Shown here piece after piece: positions 9,113 to 17,488 of a stretch of 64,000 nt of DNA. A model generated the notes under the pieces. That model did not search any database, was not told the origin of the DNA, and saw nothing but the letters and a program-made list of their open reading frames with translations. The first letter of the stretch is position 1. Each line of letters starts with the position of its first letter. Source of the stretch: Solidesulfovibrio carbinoliphilus subsp. oakridgensis (GTDB lineage: Bacteria > Desulfobacterota > Desulfovibrionia > Desulfovibrionales > Desulfovibrionaceae); the NCBI RefSeq assembly GCF_000177215.2, contig NZ_CM001369.1, forward strand, positions 1 through 64,000, given 5' to 3'. The translations under genes were made by a program, and so were the position numbers.

Positions 9113-9721
9113 TCAGGCGGAAACAAGGCGGGCCGGATTGCCCGCCACCCGGGCCAGGGGCGGCACGTCCCGCGTGACCACGGAACCGGGGCCGACCACG
9201 GCCCCGGCCCCGACGCAGCGGCCCGGCAGGATGATGCTCCCGGCCCCGATCCGGGCGCCCCGGCCGATCCGCACCGGCCCGTAGGTCAGGGCGTTGCCGA
9301 CGATGGCCACGTGTTCCGTCCCGATGGCGTGGCCGGCCGAAAGGATCTTGACATGGGGGCCGACGACCACGTCGTCTTCCAGGGTCAGGCCGCCTTCGCC
9401 GGAAAGGTAACAGCCCACGTCGATGGCCACCCGATTGCCCACCGCCACCCGGGCCTGGGGAAAGTCGTCGGGCGAGGTCACGACGATGCGGACCAGTTCC
9501 CCGATGACCACCGCCTCGCCCAGGGCCACCACGGCCGGCGCGGCTGCCGGCCCTCCCCGGTCCCAGACGGAAAGGGAGGGGGCCAGCCGGCAGCCCGGGC
9601 CGAGGCTGGTGACGCCCGGATGGCCGGCCACGACCGGGGGCAATCCCATGTCGGCACAGGCCGCCCCAGCGGTCGGGGCTTCCGGGCCTGGCCCGTCAAA
9701 AGGCTGCAGGTCTTCGCGCAT
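9113..9721 (-). CDS. stand-alone hexapeptide-repeat O-acyltransferase
   Basis: The 202-aa product is a left-handed beta-helix acyltransferase of the WbbJ/maltose-acetyltransferase kind, with GNRVAIDVGCYLSGEGG, GPHVKILSAGHA and GRGARIGAGSIILPG stretches and the terminal RVAGNPARL. It is clearly paralogous to the N-terminal domain of the 1078-aa fusion encoded at 1677-4913, sharing the GCYLSGEGG and VGPHV-ILSAG elements at the same spacing. It probably acetylates a sugar of the local glycan. The ATG at 9721 has AAAGGA about 10 nt upstream. The frame stays open for 2 kb further upstream, but that extension lies opposite the divergent methyltransferase and is not credible. Confidence 0.85.
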   Translation of the reverse strand: MREDLQPFDGPGPEAPTAGAACADMGLPPVVAGHPGVTSLGPGCRLAPSLSVWDRGGPAAAPAVVALGEAVVIGELVRIVVTSPDDFPQARVAVGNRVAIDVGCYLSGEGGLTLEDDVVVGPHVKILSAGHAIGTEHVAIVGNALTYGPVRIGRGARIGAGSIILPGRCVGAGAVVGPGSVVTRDVPPLARVAGNPARLVSA

Positions 9722-10138
9722 CGTGGGTCTATCCTTTCCGGAGCGTTCGTTCCAGAGGCTTGGGGTCCCGGGCCGGCCGTGGCGGCCATCCAGGCCGGGA
9801 CCGGGGAAAAAAAGACCGGGGCCTGCGGTTTTGGGCCAGGGGGCGGATTTTGGCAAGCCTGGCCGGCCGGCCAGGGTACCCCGGGCCGGCCGGGATTGGC
9901 AACGTTGGGGCAAAAGGGTAACGTTACGCGTGGCGTTTCGGGCTCCAGACGAGGTATCCGGCCGCAATATGCCTCTTTCCGGTCGCGGCCTTTTTTCGCC
10001 CCAACGCACCTGGCTCGGCCTTGGCCGGAGCCGTCGCGCCGCATCCCCGCAGGGGGTGATCCGCAACGCCTTTTCCGCCAGAAACCCTAACCGGCAGCCG
10101 AGCCCGGCCTTTCGGGGCTCCGCCAGGGACGTTCGCTC
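9722..10138. promoter_or_regulatory. divergent intergenic region with a small palindrome
   Basis: This 417-bp gap separates the leftward acyltransferase from the rightward methyltransferase, so both promoters should lie here. A perfect 10-bp palindrome, GTAACGTTAC, sits at 9918-9927 and may be an operator. No confident promoter hexamers are visible and I see no gene in it. Confidence 0.35.
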
Positions 10139-11545
10139 ATGGGCAGATTCACGTTGGAAAACCATCCCATTGTCTTCGATCCGGTCCAGCGCCTGGAAAA
10201 CCCGCTGTCCTGGGCGACCCATATTCCCTTTGCCATGCTCCTGGTCGACCTGCTGCGGCCGAGGGTCCTGGTCGAACTCGGCGTGCACACCGGCAATTCC
10301 TATTTCGCCTTCTGCCAGGCCGTGCGCCGCCTGGGCGCGCCCACCCGCTGCCACGGCGTCGACACCTGGCAGGGCGACACCCATGCCGGTTTCTACGACG
10401 ACGCCATCTACCAGGACGTGGCCGGCCACAACCAGCGGTTCGCGGACTTCTCCACCCTCCACCGCCGTCCCTTTGACCAGGCCGCCCCGGAATTCGGCGC
10501 CGGCCAGATCGAGCTGCTCCATATCGACGGGCTGCACACCTACGAGGCCGTGGCCCACGATTACGAGACCTGGGCCCCCCGGGTCAGCCCCACCGCCGGC
10601 GTGATCCTTTTCCACGACACCCAGGTCCGGGAACGCGGTTTCGGGGTCTGGCGCTTTTGGCGCGAAATTTCCGAAGGCCGGGTCGCCTACGAATTCAAGC
10701 ACGGGTCCGGGCTCGGCGTCCTGGCCGTGGGCACGGCCCTGCCCGAGCCGTTCCTGGACCTGCTGGACCAGGCTTCGCGGTCTCCGTTTCTCGAGGACTT
10801 CTTTGCCAGCCGCGGCACGGAACTCGTTGCCAGCCACGTGCTGGCCCGGGACTGCCGGCCGCGCCCCGAACGCCAGGCCCGGCTCTACGTCGATACCGGC
10901 CTTGGCTACAACGAAAAGGAATCGTTCGCCAAAGCCATCACGGCCAAGACCATGGCCTTTTCCTGGGATTTCCCCGAGGACCTGCCGGTCAAACACCTCC
11001 GGTTCGATCCGGCCGACGACCTGTGCATCGTTCGGCTGCGGCGCGTGGCCGTAAACGGCCAGGACCTGCCCCTGGCCGACTGCCTGGAGCCGGAAACGAA
11101 TTTTCTCAAGCAAAACTGGGATATCCTCTTTTTCGGCACCCTTGACCCGCAGATCCACGTCAGGCTGCCGGCCACCCTCGAAGGGCCCATCGCCCGCGTG
11201 GCCTTCGAACTCGAGTACCTCCTCGAGGAGGAGGCGTGCTACCACAGGATCGTTGCGCTTTATGATGAGATCCTGCGGCAACAGGCCTGCGACATGCGGC
11301 ACAAAGACGCTACGCTGGCCCAGACGACGGGCGAGCTCGACCAGTTGAAAGCGGCCTTCGCCCGGGAAACCGCCGCCTTCGAAAAAGCCAGGCAGCAGCA
11401 TCTGGCCAACGAAATCGAGCTTCGCACCGAGCTGTCCCGCCGCAAATACCACCTGCCCAACCCGAAATTCTGGAAGATCGCCCAGCCCCTGCGGCCCCTG
11501 AAAGCGAAGCTGGAGGAATTTTTCGGCGGCCCCAAGCGCCCGTAG
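10139..11545 (+). CDS. class I SAM-dependent methyltransferase (Methyltransf_24-like) with C-terminal coiled coil
   Basis: Residues about 40-200 form the methyltransferase core: VLVELGVHTGNSYFAF as motif I, CHGVDTWQGD as the acidic loop and IELLHIDGLHTYEAVAHD as the later catalytic strand. This pattern is typical of cephalosporin-hydroxylase/TylF-like glycan methyltransferases. A beta-rich middle region follows, then from about 365 a heptad-rich coiled coil with a basic C-terminus. The same GT/MT-plus-coiled-coil layout recurs in other proteins of this window. It stands alone on the plus strand, and its 3' end faces the antitoxin gene 4 bp away. Confidence 0.82.
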   Translation: MGRFTLENHPIVFDPVQRLENPLSWATHIPFAMLLVDLLRPRVLVELGVHTGNSYFAFCQAVRRLGAPTRCHGVDTWQGDTHAGFYDDAIYQDVAGHNQRFADFSTLHRRPFDQAAPEFGAGQIELLHIDGLHTYEAVAHDYETWAPRVSPTAGVILFHDTQVRERGFGVWRFWREISEGRVAYEFKHGSGLGVLAVGTALPEPFLDLLDQASRSPFLEDFFASRGTELVASHVLARDCRPRPERQARLYVDTGLGYNEKESFAKAITAKTMAFSWDFPEDLPVKHLRFDPADDLCIVRLRRVAVNGQDLPLADCLEPETNFLKQNWDILFFGTLDPQIHVRLPATLEGPIARVAFELEYLLEEEACYHRIVALYDEILRQQACDMRHKDATLAQTTGELDQLKAAFARETAAFEKARQQHLANEIELRTELSRRKYHLPNPKFWKIAQPLRPLKAKLEEFFGGPKRP

Positions 11546-11549
11546 GAAA

Positions 11550-11906
11550 CTACGCCAGAAACACGAGCGGGCTCGACCCGAACACCTCGGCCAGCTTCCC
11601 GGCCATTTTCCTGCTGATGGGCCGACGCCCGTGCTCCAGGTCCGAGACCACGGTTTTGGAGACACCCAGGCGCCTGGCAAGTTCGATCTGCGTCCAGCCT
11701 TCGCGAGTCCGGCCGCCACGGATAAGGCGGCCGGGCTGGCGCGGCCCGAACACGTCTTCGGGGGTGTGGGCCAGGGCCGCATCCAAGGCCTTGCGAACTT
11801 CCCTGGCGATCATGTCCACGGCTATGGATTCGGCTTCCTTCCTGGGTATGCGGACCGTGATTTCAACATCGTCGCCCGTAATCGGCGCCCTCGTGACTTC
11901 CAACAT
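11550..11906 (-). CDS. XRE-family antitoxin of a RelE-type toxin-antitoxin pair
   Basis: The 118-aa product has a helix-turn-helix in its C-terminal half (WTQIELARRLGVSKTVVSDLEHGRRPIS, about residues 70-98), the usual DNA-binding part of HigA-like antitoxins. The N-terminal half should bind the toxin. The ATG at 11906 has GAGG 7 nt upstream and lies 44 bp inside the toxin gene, so the two are co-translated with the toxin first, as in higBA. By analogy it represses its own promoter, marked by an inverted repeat just upstream of the toxin gene. Confidence 0.85.
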   Translation of the reverse strand: MLEVTRAPITGDDVEITVRIPRKEAESIAVDMIAREVRKALDAALAHTPEDVFGPRQPGRLIRGGRTREGWTQIELARRLGVSKTVVSDLEHGRRPISRKMAGKLAEVFGSSPLVFLA

Positions 11907-12153
11907 AGCTCACCTCGATTTCGTTCTCTCCCGTCTCGCGCCACACCGCCACGTAGGTCGGGCGTCCCCGTAAGATATGGCAATGGTGGCAACGCGGATG
12001 GCCGACGATCTTTCCGTAGTGCGGCCACCTGGGGAGAACCGGGCCGGTCGATTCCAGGTCGGCGACTAGAAACTCCACGGCATCGCGGACTTTTGCAGGA
12101 AGCTTTTGCGTTTGCCGTTTCGTTGTCCCCGAGAATTTTACCGCCCAGTTCAT
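11863..12153 (-). CDS. RelE/HigB-type toxin (predicted mRNA interferase)
   Basis: The 96-aa basic protein has the RelE/ParE-superfamily layout: an N-terminal helix pair (QTQKLPAKVRDAVEFLVADL), a conserved Pro-Arg-Trp turn and the strand pair HCHILRGRPTYVAVWRE followed by IEVSYVGSHEGADY near the C-terminus. Such proteins cleave mRNA on the ribosome until bound by the antitoxin, which is encoded next and overlaps by 44 bp. No ribosome site is visible upstream of ATG 12153, and the predicted transcription start lies within a few bases of that codon, so the message may be leaderless. Confidence 0.85.
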   Translation of the reverse strand: MNWAVKFSGTTKRQTQKLPAKVRDAVEFLVADLESTGPVLPRWPHYGKIVGHPRCHHCHILRGRPTYVAVWRETGENEIEVSYVGSHEGADYGRRC

Positions 12154-12157
12154 CTAC

Positions 12158-12187
12158 AAAAAGTACACTTTTTTTGTGAACTGTCAA
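12158..12187 (-). promoter_or_regulatory. promoter and operator of the RelE-type TA operon
   Basis: On the minus strand a consensus -35 TTGACA (12187-12182) is followed after 16 bp by TACTTT (12165-12160). An inverted repeat, AAAAAGT-AC-ACTTTTT at 12158-12173, overlaps the -10 and is a natural binding site for the XRE antitoxin. The predicted start of transcription is close to the toxin ATG. Confidence 0.65.
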
Positions 12188-12434
12188 GCAGCCTCTGCAG
12201 TCAAAGGGCAACATCTTCCCTCGCGTAGCTTCCGCCCTCCGGTTACCACGCTTTTTTGGAACGCTTGCCCCGCTTGGCGGCCTTTGGGTCCGAGACCACG
12301 CCGGCCTTGACGGAGCGGCGTCCGGTGTCCGATGCAACGCGGCATCCGACCCAAACGACTGGACGGTTGGGACCGGGATCGGCCTGGCGAGGCCGGCCGG
12401 CAACCCGTTTTCAAGCACGGGAGGAAACGACTTG

Positions 12435-13457
12435 ATGGACAGGAACGGACGGAAACCCGGGAGCCGCTTGGCCCGGATCGTTGCGGCGAGCCTTTGGCTG
12501 GTTCTTTTGGGCAGCGGCAACGCCGCCGCCATTTTGCTGGAAAAACCCATCGACTGCCAGCCGGGGCGGGACTGCTTCGTGCAGAACTACGTCGACCTCG
12601 AGCCGGGACCGGGCTACGCCGACGAGGCCTGCGGGCCCCTGGCCTACGACAAGCACAAGGGCACGGATTTCCGCGTGTCCTTTGAGCAGATGCAGGCCGG
12701 GGTGGCGGTCAAGGCCGCCGCGCCGGGCCTGGTCCGGGGCCTGCGCGACGGCATGCCGGACATAAGTTTCAAGGCCGGCGGCAAGGAAGCGATCCAAAAC
12801 CGCGAGTGCGGCAACGGTGTGGTCCTCCTCCACCCGGACGGCATGGAGACGCAGTACTGCCACATGCGAAACGGCAGCATCCGGGTCAAGCCCGGGGAGC
12901 AGGTGACCACCGGCCAGGTCCTCGGGCTGGTGGGGCTGTCCGGGCAGACGGAATTTCCCCACCTCCACTTCGAGGTGCGGGCCGGCGGCCAGACGCTTTG
13001 CCCCTTCACGGGCCGGATCATGGAAAGCGGTTGCGGCGGCGCGCCAAAGCCGCTTTGGAGCATCAATACCCTGGACGAGCTGCCCTACATGCCGAGCGGC
13101 GCCCTGGACGGGGGCTTCTCGGACGCGCTGCCCGACATCGACACCATTTTCGTGGGCGGGAAAAAGACCGATCCCCTGACGCCGCAGGCGCCGGCCCTTC
13201 TTTTCTGGGCGGGATTCTGGGGAGTGCGGGCCGGGGACACGGTGGCCATGCGGGTGACCGCCCCGTCGGGCGAGGTCTGGACCACGCCGGACCAGACGAT
13301 CGACCGCAACAAGGCCCAACTCGTCCTTAGCCTCGGCAAGAAGCGCACCGCCCCCTGGGCCCCGGGCCCCTACAAGGGGGAGGCCGTGCTGACCCGGCAG
13401 GGCGCGAACGGCCAGAAAACGGTCATCCCCGTGGCCCGGACCTTCACCATGCCCTGA
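12435..13457 (+). CDS. exported M23 (LytM) metallopeptidase
   Basis: The 340-aa protein begins with a signal peptide (basic MDRNGRKPGSRLAR, then a hydrophobic run to about residue 32). The LytM zinc site is visible as HKGTDF (His and Asp near residues 74 and 78) and HLHFEV (HxH near 180). LytM enzymes cleave peptide cross-links of peptidoglycan; some are degenerate activators, but here the metal ligands are all present. About 100 residues after the catalytic domain form an extra beta-rich region. I start at ATG 12435, 11 nt after GGAGG; a TTG one codon earlier is the alternative. It stands alone, converging on the type I secretion genes. Confidence 0.88.
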   Translation: MDRNGRKPGSRLARIVAASLWLVLLGSGNAAAILLEKPIDCQPGRDCFVQNYVDLEPGPGYADEACGPLAYDKHKGTDFRVSFEQMQAGVAVKAAAPGLVRGLRDGMPDISFKAGGKEAIQNRECGNGVVLLHPDGMETQYCHMRNGSIRVKPGEQVTTGQVLGLVGLSGQTEFPHLHFEVRAGGQTLCPFTGRIMESGCGGAPKPLWSINTLDELPYMPSGALDGGFSDALPDIDTIFVGGKKTDPLTPQAPALLFWAGFWGVRAGDTVAMRVTAPSGEVWTTPDQTIDRNKAQLVLSLGKKRTAPWAPGPYKGEAVLTRQGANGQKTVIPVARTFTMP

Positions 13458-13464
13458 AAACGCG

Positions 13465-13496
13465 CCCGGGGGCGGGCCCGGGGGCCCGCCCCCGGG
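13465..13496. terminator. GC-rich hairpin between convergent genes
   Basis: A 15-bp perfect stem (13465-13479 with 13482-13496) lies just beyond the LytM gene and before the end of the convergent hlyD-like gene. It could terminate both transcripts. No T-run flanks it. Confidence 0.55.
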
Positions 13497-13533
13497 ATTG
13501 GGCGGTTGCGACGGGGCAGACGGATGCGGCGGC

Positions 13534-14919
13534 TCAGGGCTCGCGCAGGCTTTCGTCCAGGCCCTGGATGATGGGATAGGCCAGATAGCTGATGACCCGG
13601 CGTTCGCCGACGACGATCTCGGCCGTGACGGTCATGCCCGGCAGAAAGCGGGTATCCTTGCTCACGTCGTGCAGGGTCGTGTTGGTCAGCTCCACCCTGG
13701 CCTGATAGGTCGGCACCTTGTTTTCCCCGCTGGAGCCGACGACATAGGCATCCTCGGAAACCACCCGCAGGTCGCCTTCCATGGTGCCGTGGCGCTGGAA
13801 GGGAAAGGCGTCGAGCTTGATGCGCACCGGGTCCTTGAGGCGCACGTAGCCGATGTCCTTGGTCTCGATGGAGACCTCGGCCTCGAGCGGGAAATTGAGG
13901 GGCACCAGGGTCATGATGGCCTCGCCTTCCTTGGCCACCGAACCGACGGAATAGTTGCCGAGTTCGAGCACCACCGCGTCAAAGGGGCTGGCCAGTTCCG
14001 CCAGTTCCCGATACCGGATGGCCTTGGCGTTCTGTTCGACCAGGGTGTCGCGTTCCTTGCGGGCCGTGGCCAGATTGTTGGCAATGTCGTTGCGCCAGTT
14101 GCTGATGAAGGCCTCCCGTTCGGCCTGGGACTGGGCGATCTGCTGCTGGCGGACCTTCATGTCGTTGGAGATGCCCTCGGCCTCGGCCTGGGTGGAGGAA
14201 AACCGGGCCTGGGCGTCCAGCACGCTCAGGCGCGAGTCCGCGCCCTGGGAAAAGACCTTCTGGCGCATCTTGAGGACTTCGTCGGCGGACTGCAGCTGTT
14301 CGCGCAGGCTCTCCAGCCGCTTCTTGAAGGACTCGTACTCGCCCTTGGCCTGGGCCAGCCGGCTGTCGTAGTTCTCGAGCTTGGCGTGGTACTCGTTTTG
14401 GCGCCCCCGGTAGAGGTTGCTCTGCAGGGCGGCCTCGCTCGGGTCCATGTCGCTTGTGACCTGGAACGGCTTGCCGGCCAGCTCGGCTTCCATCCGCTTG
14501 AGCTGCACGGACAGCGAGGCCAGCCGGGTCTGGACCTGCGCCTCGTCGGCCATGGCAAAGGTCGGATCCAGGGACACGAGGGGCTGGCCCTTTTTGACCA
14601 CCTGCCCCACTTCGACATGGAACTTCTTGATGATGGAATTGATCAGCGGCTGGATGACCACCTGCTTGCCGGTGGAAATAAGGCGTCCCCGGGCGGTGAC
14701 GATCATGTCCATCTTGGCCACGATGGACCAGACAAGGGCGGCGATCACCAGGGCCAGCAGAAAATAATAGGTCAGCCGGACACTGGTCGGCAGGGGCTGC
14801 TTTTCCAGCTCCACGGAATCGGCCTGGAACTCCAGGACCCGGTGGTCGAGGGCCTGGCGATCCCGGACCCGAATCGGATTGATCTTGGCTAAGAAATTTT
14901 TTCCCGGTTCTTTTGTCAT
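13534..14919 (-). CDS. type I secretion membrane-fusion protein (HlyD family)
   Basis: This 461-aa periplasmic adaptor links the inner-membrane ABC exporter to an outer-membrane TolC-like channel. A short cytoplasmic N-terminus precedes one membrane helix (about residues 49-68); a lipoyl-like half follows (VVKKGQPLVSLD), then long alpha-helical hairpins (about 120-300), the second half-motif and the HlyD C-terminal beta-barrel with GMTVTAEIVVGERRVISYL. Length and order match HlyD/PrtE. Its ATG overlaps the ABC transporter stop codon by 4 bp, so the two are co-translated. No TolC-type gene is in the window, so the outer-membrane partner must be elsewhere. Confidence 0.93.
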   Translation of the reverse strand: MTKEPGKNFLAKINPIRVRDRQALDHRVLEFQADSVELEKQPLPTSVRLTYYFLLALVIAALVWSIVAKMDMIVTARGRLISTGKQVVIQPLINSIIKKFHVEVGQVVKKGQPLVSLDPTFAMADEAQVQTRLASLSVQLKRMEAELAGKPFQVTSDMDPSEAALQSNLYRGRQNEYHAKLENYDSRLAQAKGEYESFKKRLESLREQLQSADEVLKMRQKVFSQGADSRLSVLDAQARFSSTQAEAEGISNDMKVRQQQIAQSQAEREAFISNWRNDIANNLATARKERDTLVEQNAKAIRYRELAELASPFDAVVLELGNYSVGSVAKEGEAIMTLVPLNFPLEAEVSIETKDIGYVRLKDPVRIKLDAFPFQRHGTMEGDLRVVSEDAYVVGSSGENKVPTYQARVELTNTTLHDVSKDTRFLPGMTVTAEIVVGERRVISYLAYPIIQGLDESLREP

Positions 14920-17093
14920 GCCGATTGGACCTCAAGGACGGGTGCTTTCGTATGGCGGTTCTGGACGTCCCAGAGCTCGCGATACAGGGTGCACGTTTTG
15001 AGAAGTTCCTGATGTTTTCCCACAGCGATGACGCGGCCGCCGTCAATGACCACGATGCCGTCGCAGTCGGCGATCATGGAAAGCCTGTGGCTGATGATCA
15101 GCATGGTCCGGCCTTTGCTGATGGCCCCGAGGTTGCTTTGGATGATGGCCTCGCTTTCCGCGTCCAGGGCGGAGGTGGCCTCGTCCAGGATCATGATGCG
15201 GGGATTGAGCAGAAGCGATCGGGCGATGGACAGGCGCTGGCGCTGGCCGCCCGACAGGTTGGCGCCATTTTCCGTGATCGGCGTGTCGTAGCCCTGGGGC
15301 AGGCGCTGGATGAACTCGTCGGCCCCGGCCAGCCGGGCCACGTTGACGATCTCCTCGAAGGTGGCCGAGGGCTTGGTGTAGGAAATGTTCTGCCGGACCG
15401 TGCCGCGAAACAGGAAGTTCTCCTGGAGCACCACGCCGGTGCTGCGCCGCAGGTGGGGCAGGTCGATCTCCCGGATGTCCAGGCCGTCGATCTTGATGCT
15501 GCCTTCCTGGACCGGGTACAGGCCCTGGACCAGACGGGTCAGGGTCGATTTGCCGGAACCGCTGCGGCCGACAATGCCGACCGAAGCGCCGGGCGGCACG
15601 GAAAGCGTCACGTCCTGCAAGGCCGGCACGGTGCCCTTGGGATAGCGGAAGGTGACGTGCTCGAAATCGATGCGCCCGTTGATGGCCGGGGCCAGGCCGC
15701 GCACGTTCTGGGGCCGCTCGGTGGGCCTGTTCATGATGTTGCCGAGCATGTCGATGGAAAGGCCCACTTCCTGGTACTGGTGGAGCAGGGAAACAAAGCC
15801 GACCAGGGGCGAGCTGACGCGCTGGGACAGCATGTTGAAGGCGATCAGGGCGCCGACGGTCATCTGGTTGTCAAAGACCAGGGAGACGCCGACCCAGATT
15901 AGAAGAACGCTTGTTATCTTCTGAATGAAGTCCGTGATGGTCTGGATGGAAACGGAAAGCTTTCCCACCCGAAATTGCATGGAAATGGCCCGGGCGGACT
16001 GGTTGTCCCAGTTGCGCGACTGCAGGGGTTCCAGGGCCAGGGCCTTGATGGTCGGCATGCCGTGGATGGCCTCGACCAGGGTGGACTGCCGTTCGCCTTC
16101 CGCGTTGTAGAGATCCTGCAACCTCCGGCGGAAAATCGGAATGGCGAACCACAAGGTGGCGCCGATGATCAGCGACATGGCGACCACGATAAAGGAAAGG
16201 GTCACGCTGTACATGAAAATGATCGGGAAGACGACGAGCAGGACACTGAGGTCAAGGAGGGTGAACAGCAGTTTTCCCGTCAGGAAGCCGCGGATCTTTT
16301 CGGTCTGCTGCATGTGCTTGATCAGCACGCCGGCGGAACTGGCCTCGAAAAAGTCCGTGGGCAGGTAGAGCAGGTGGTTGAAGGTCCGCCGCGTCAGGCG
16401 CATGTCGATCTTGTTGGTGGCGTAAAGCAGCATGGTCTGCTTGATGTAACCGAAGGCGGCATCGAAAAGGAGCAGGACCCCCATGCCGATGGCCAGGGTC
16501 TGCAAGGTGGAAAACCCTTTGTGGACGAGCACCTTGTCGATGACCAGCTGAAAGAAGATCGGGCTGCCGAGCGCCAGGATGTTGATGATCATCGAGGAGA
16601 CCGCGACATCCCGGAACAGGACCTTCTCGCGGATGATCTCAGGCAGAAACCAGCGCAGCGAAAACGGCTGGGATTCGTCGGAAATCTTGTAGTTGCGCTT
16701 GATGAGGATGGTGACGCCGTCCCATATCTCCTCAAACTCCTCTTTCGTCATGAGCTTGAAGCCGGCCTGAAGGTTCAGAGGATCCAGGATGGCCACGCGC
16801 TTTTCTTCCGTGACCTGGATGCCGGAAAGAATGATGCTCTTGCCGCTTTTCAGGCGGGCAATGGCCGGAAAGGCCCCGCCCATGCGGAACAACTTGTCCC
16901 AGCTCAAGCGGGCTTCCTTGGCCTTGAAATTGTGCTCCTTGGCAATCCGGAGCAAATGGGGGATCAAGACCTCGGCATCCTGCACCGCATACTTATGCAA
17001 AAGGCCTTCAAGGGAAAAATCAAGATGAAAATGCCGTGCCACCAGGATAAAGCAGATCAAAGCGGTATGGTTGGCAGGATTGATATTGGACAT
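14916..17093 (-). CDS. type I secretion ABC transporter with inactive C39-like domain (HlyB family)
   Basis: The 725-aa exporter has a C39-peptidase-like domain (residues 1-130), a five- or six-helix transmembrane domain (about 155-440) and an ATPase (about 480-715) with Walker A GIVGRSGSGKST, signature LSGGQRQR, Walker B IMILDEATSALD and H-loop ISHR. The N-terminal domain lacks the catalytic Cys environment of true C39 proteases, as in HlyB, where it docks the unprocessed substrate. The start has GAGGA ten bases upstream. It should export the neighbouring metalloprotease encoded at 17489-18517. Confidence 0.94.
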   Translation of the reverse strand: MSNINPANHTALICFILVARHFHLDFSLEGLLHKYAVQDAEVLIPHLLRIAKEHNFKAKEARLSWDKLFRMGGAFPAIARLKSGKSIILSGIQVTEEKRVAILDPLNLQAGFKLMTKEEFEEIWDGVTILIKRNYKISDESQPFSLRWFLPEIIREKVLFRDVAVSSMIINILALGSPIFFQLVIDKVLVHKGFSTLQTLAIGMGVLLLFDAAFGYIKQTMLLYATNKIDMRLTRRTFNHLLYLPTDFFEASSAGVLIKHMQQTEKIRGFLTGKLLFTLLDLSVLLVVFPIIFMYSVTLSFIVVAMSLIIGATLWFAIPIFRRRLQDLYNAEGERQSTLVEAIHGMPTIKALALEPLQSRNWDNQSARAISMQFRVGKLSVSIQTITDFIQKITSVLLIWVGVSLVFDNQMTVGALIAFNMLSQRVSSPLVGFVSLLHQYQEVGLSIDMLGNIMNRPTERPQNVRGLAPAINGRIDFEHVTFRYPKGTVPALQDVTLSVPPGASVGIVGRSGSGKSTLTRLVQGLYPVQEGSIKIDGLDIREIDLPHLRRSTGVVLQENFLFRGTVRQNISYTKPSATFEEIVNVARLAGADEFIQRLPQGYDTPITENGANLSGGQRQRLSIARSLLLNPRIMILDEATSALDAESEAIIQSNLGAISKGRTMLIISHRLSMIADCDGIVVIDGGRVIAVGKHQELLKTCTLYRELWDVQNRHTKAPVLEVQSA

Positions 17094-17488
17094 GCAGTTC
17101 CTCGCGTTGGAATCCCTCTAGGATGAAACAGAAAAGCGCTGCGCAGCGTACGTGATTTTGAGACAGGCCGAGGCGGCATCCCGACCTTTTCTTTCCTGAA
17201 AGGGGTAGGGGGCATGAAGACAACGAACCGTTTCACCTCTCGCGACAGGAGAGAACCAGCGGGTAGTCACGTGTGTTCGCATCAGCCGCCGTGCGTTCGA
17301 ATTCTTGGAACGCGTGACAGAGGGAGCGCCGGGAATAACGCCCGATCGGCCGCCTAAACTGGACGAGACGGCCATTACAGCCATTCATGCCCTTTGTCGA
17401 TGGCTTCTTCCCCGGGGCCGGCCGGGGGGCAAAAAGCCGGGCACCTTTTCCGTGGCGCCCGGCCGGCCGGGCACCGCGCGAAAAGGCC
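17094..17488. promoter_or_regulatory. 395-bp intergenic region upstream of the type I secretion genes
   Basis: The gap separates the end of the metalloprotease gene from the start of the ABC exporter, both reading left. It contains a 12-bp palindrome, CGCTGCGCAGCG, at 17137-17148 and a GC-rich palindrome at 17459-17474 that could terminate the protease message. No open frame here has family resemblance, and no confident promoter is visible. Confidence 0.35.

Noticed and set aside
9722-11782. Continuation of the acyltransferase frame upstream to 889 codons
   Set aside because: Only the last 202 codons match the family; the rest is antisense to the methyltransferase at 10139-11545.
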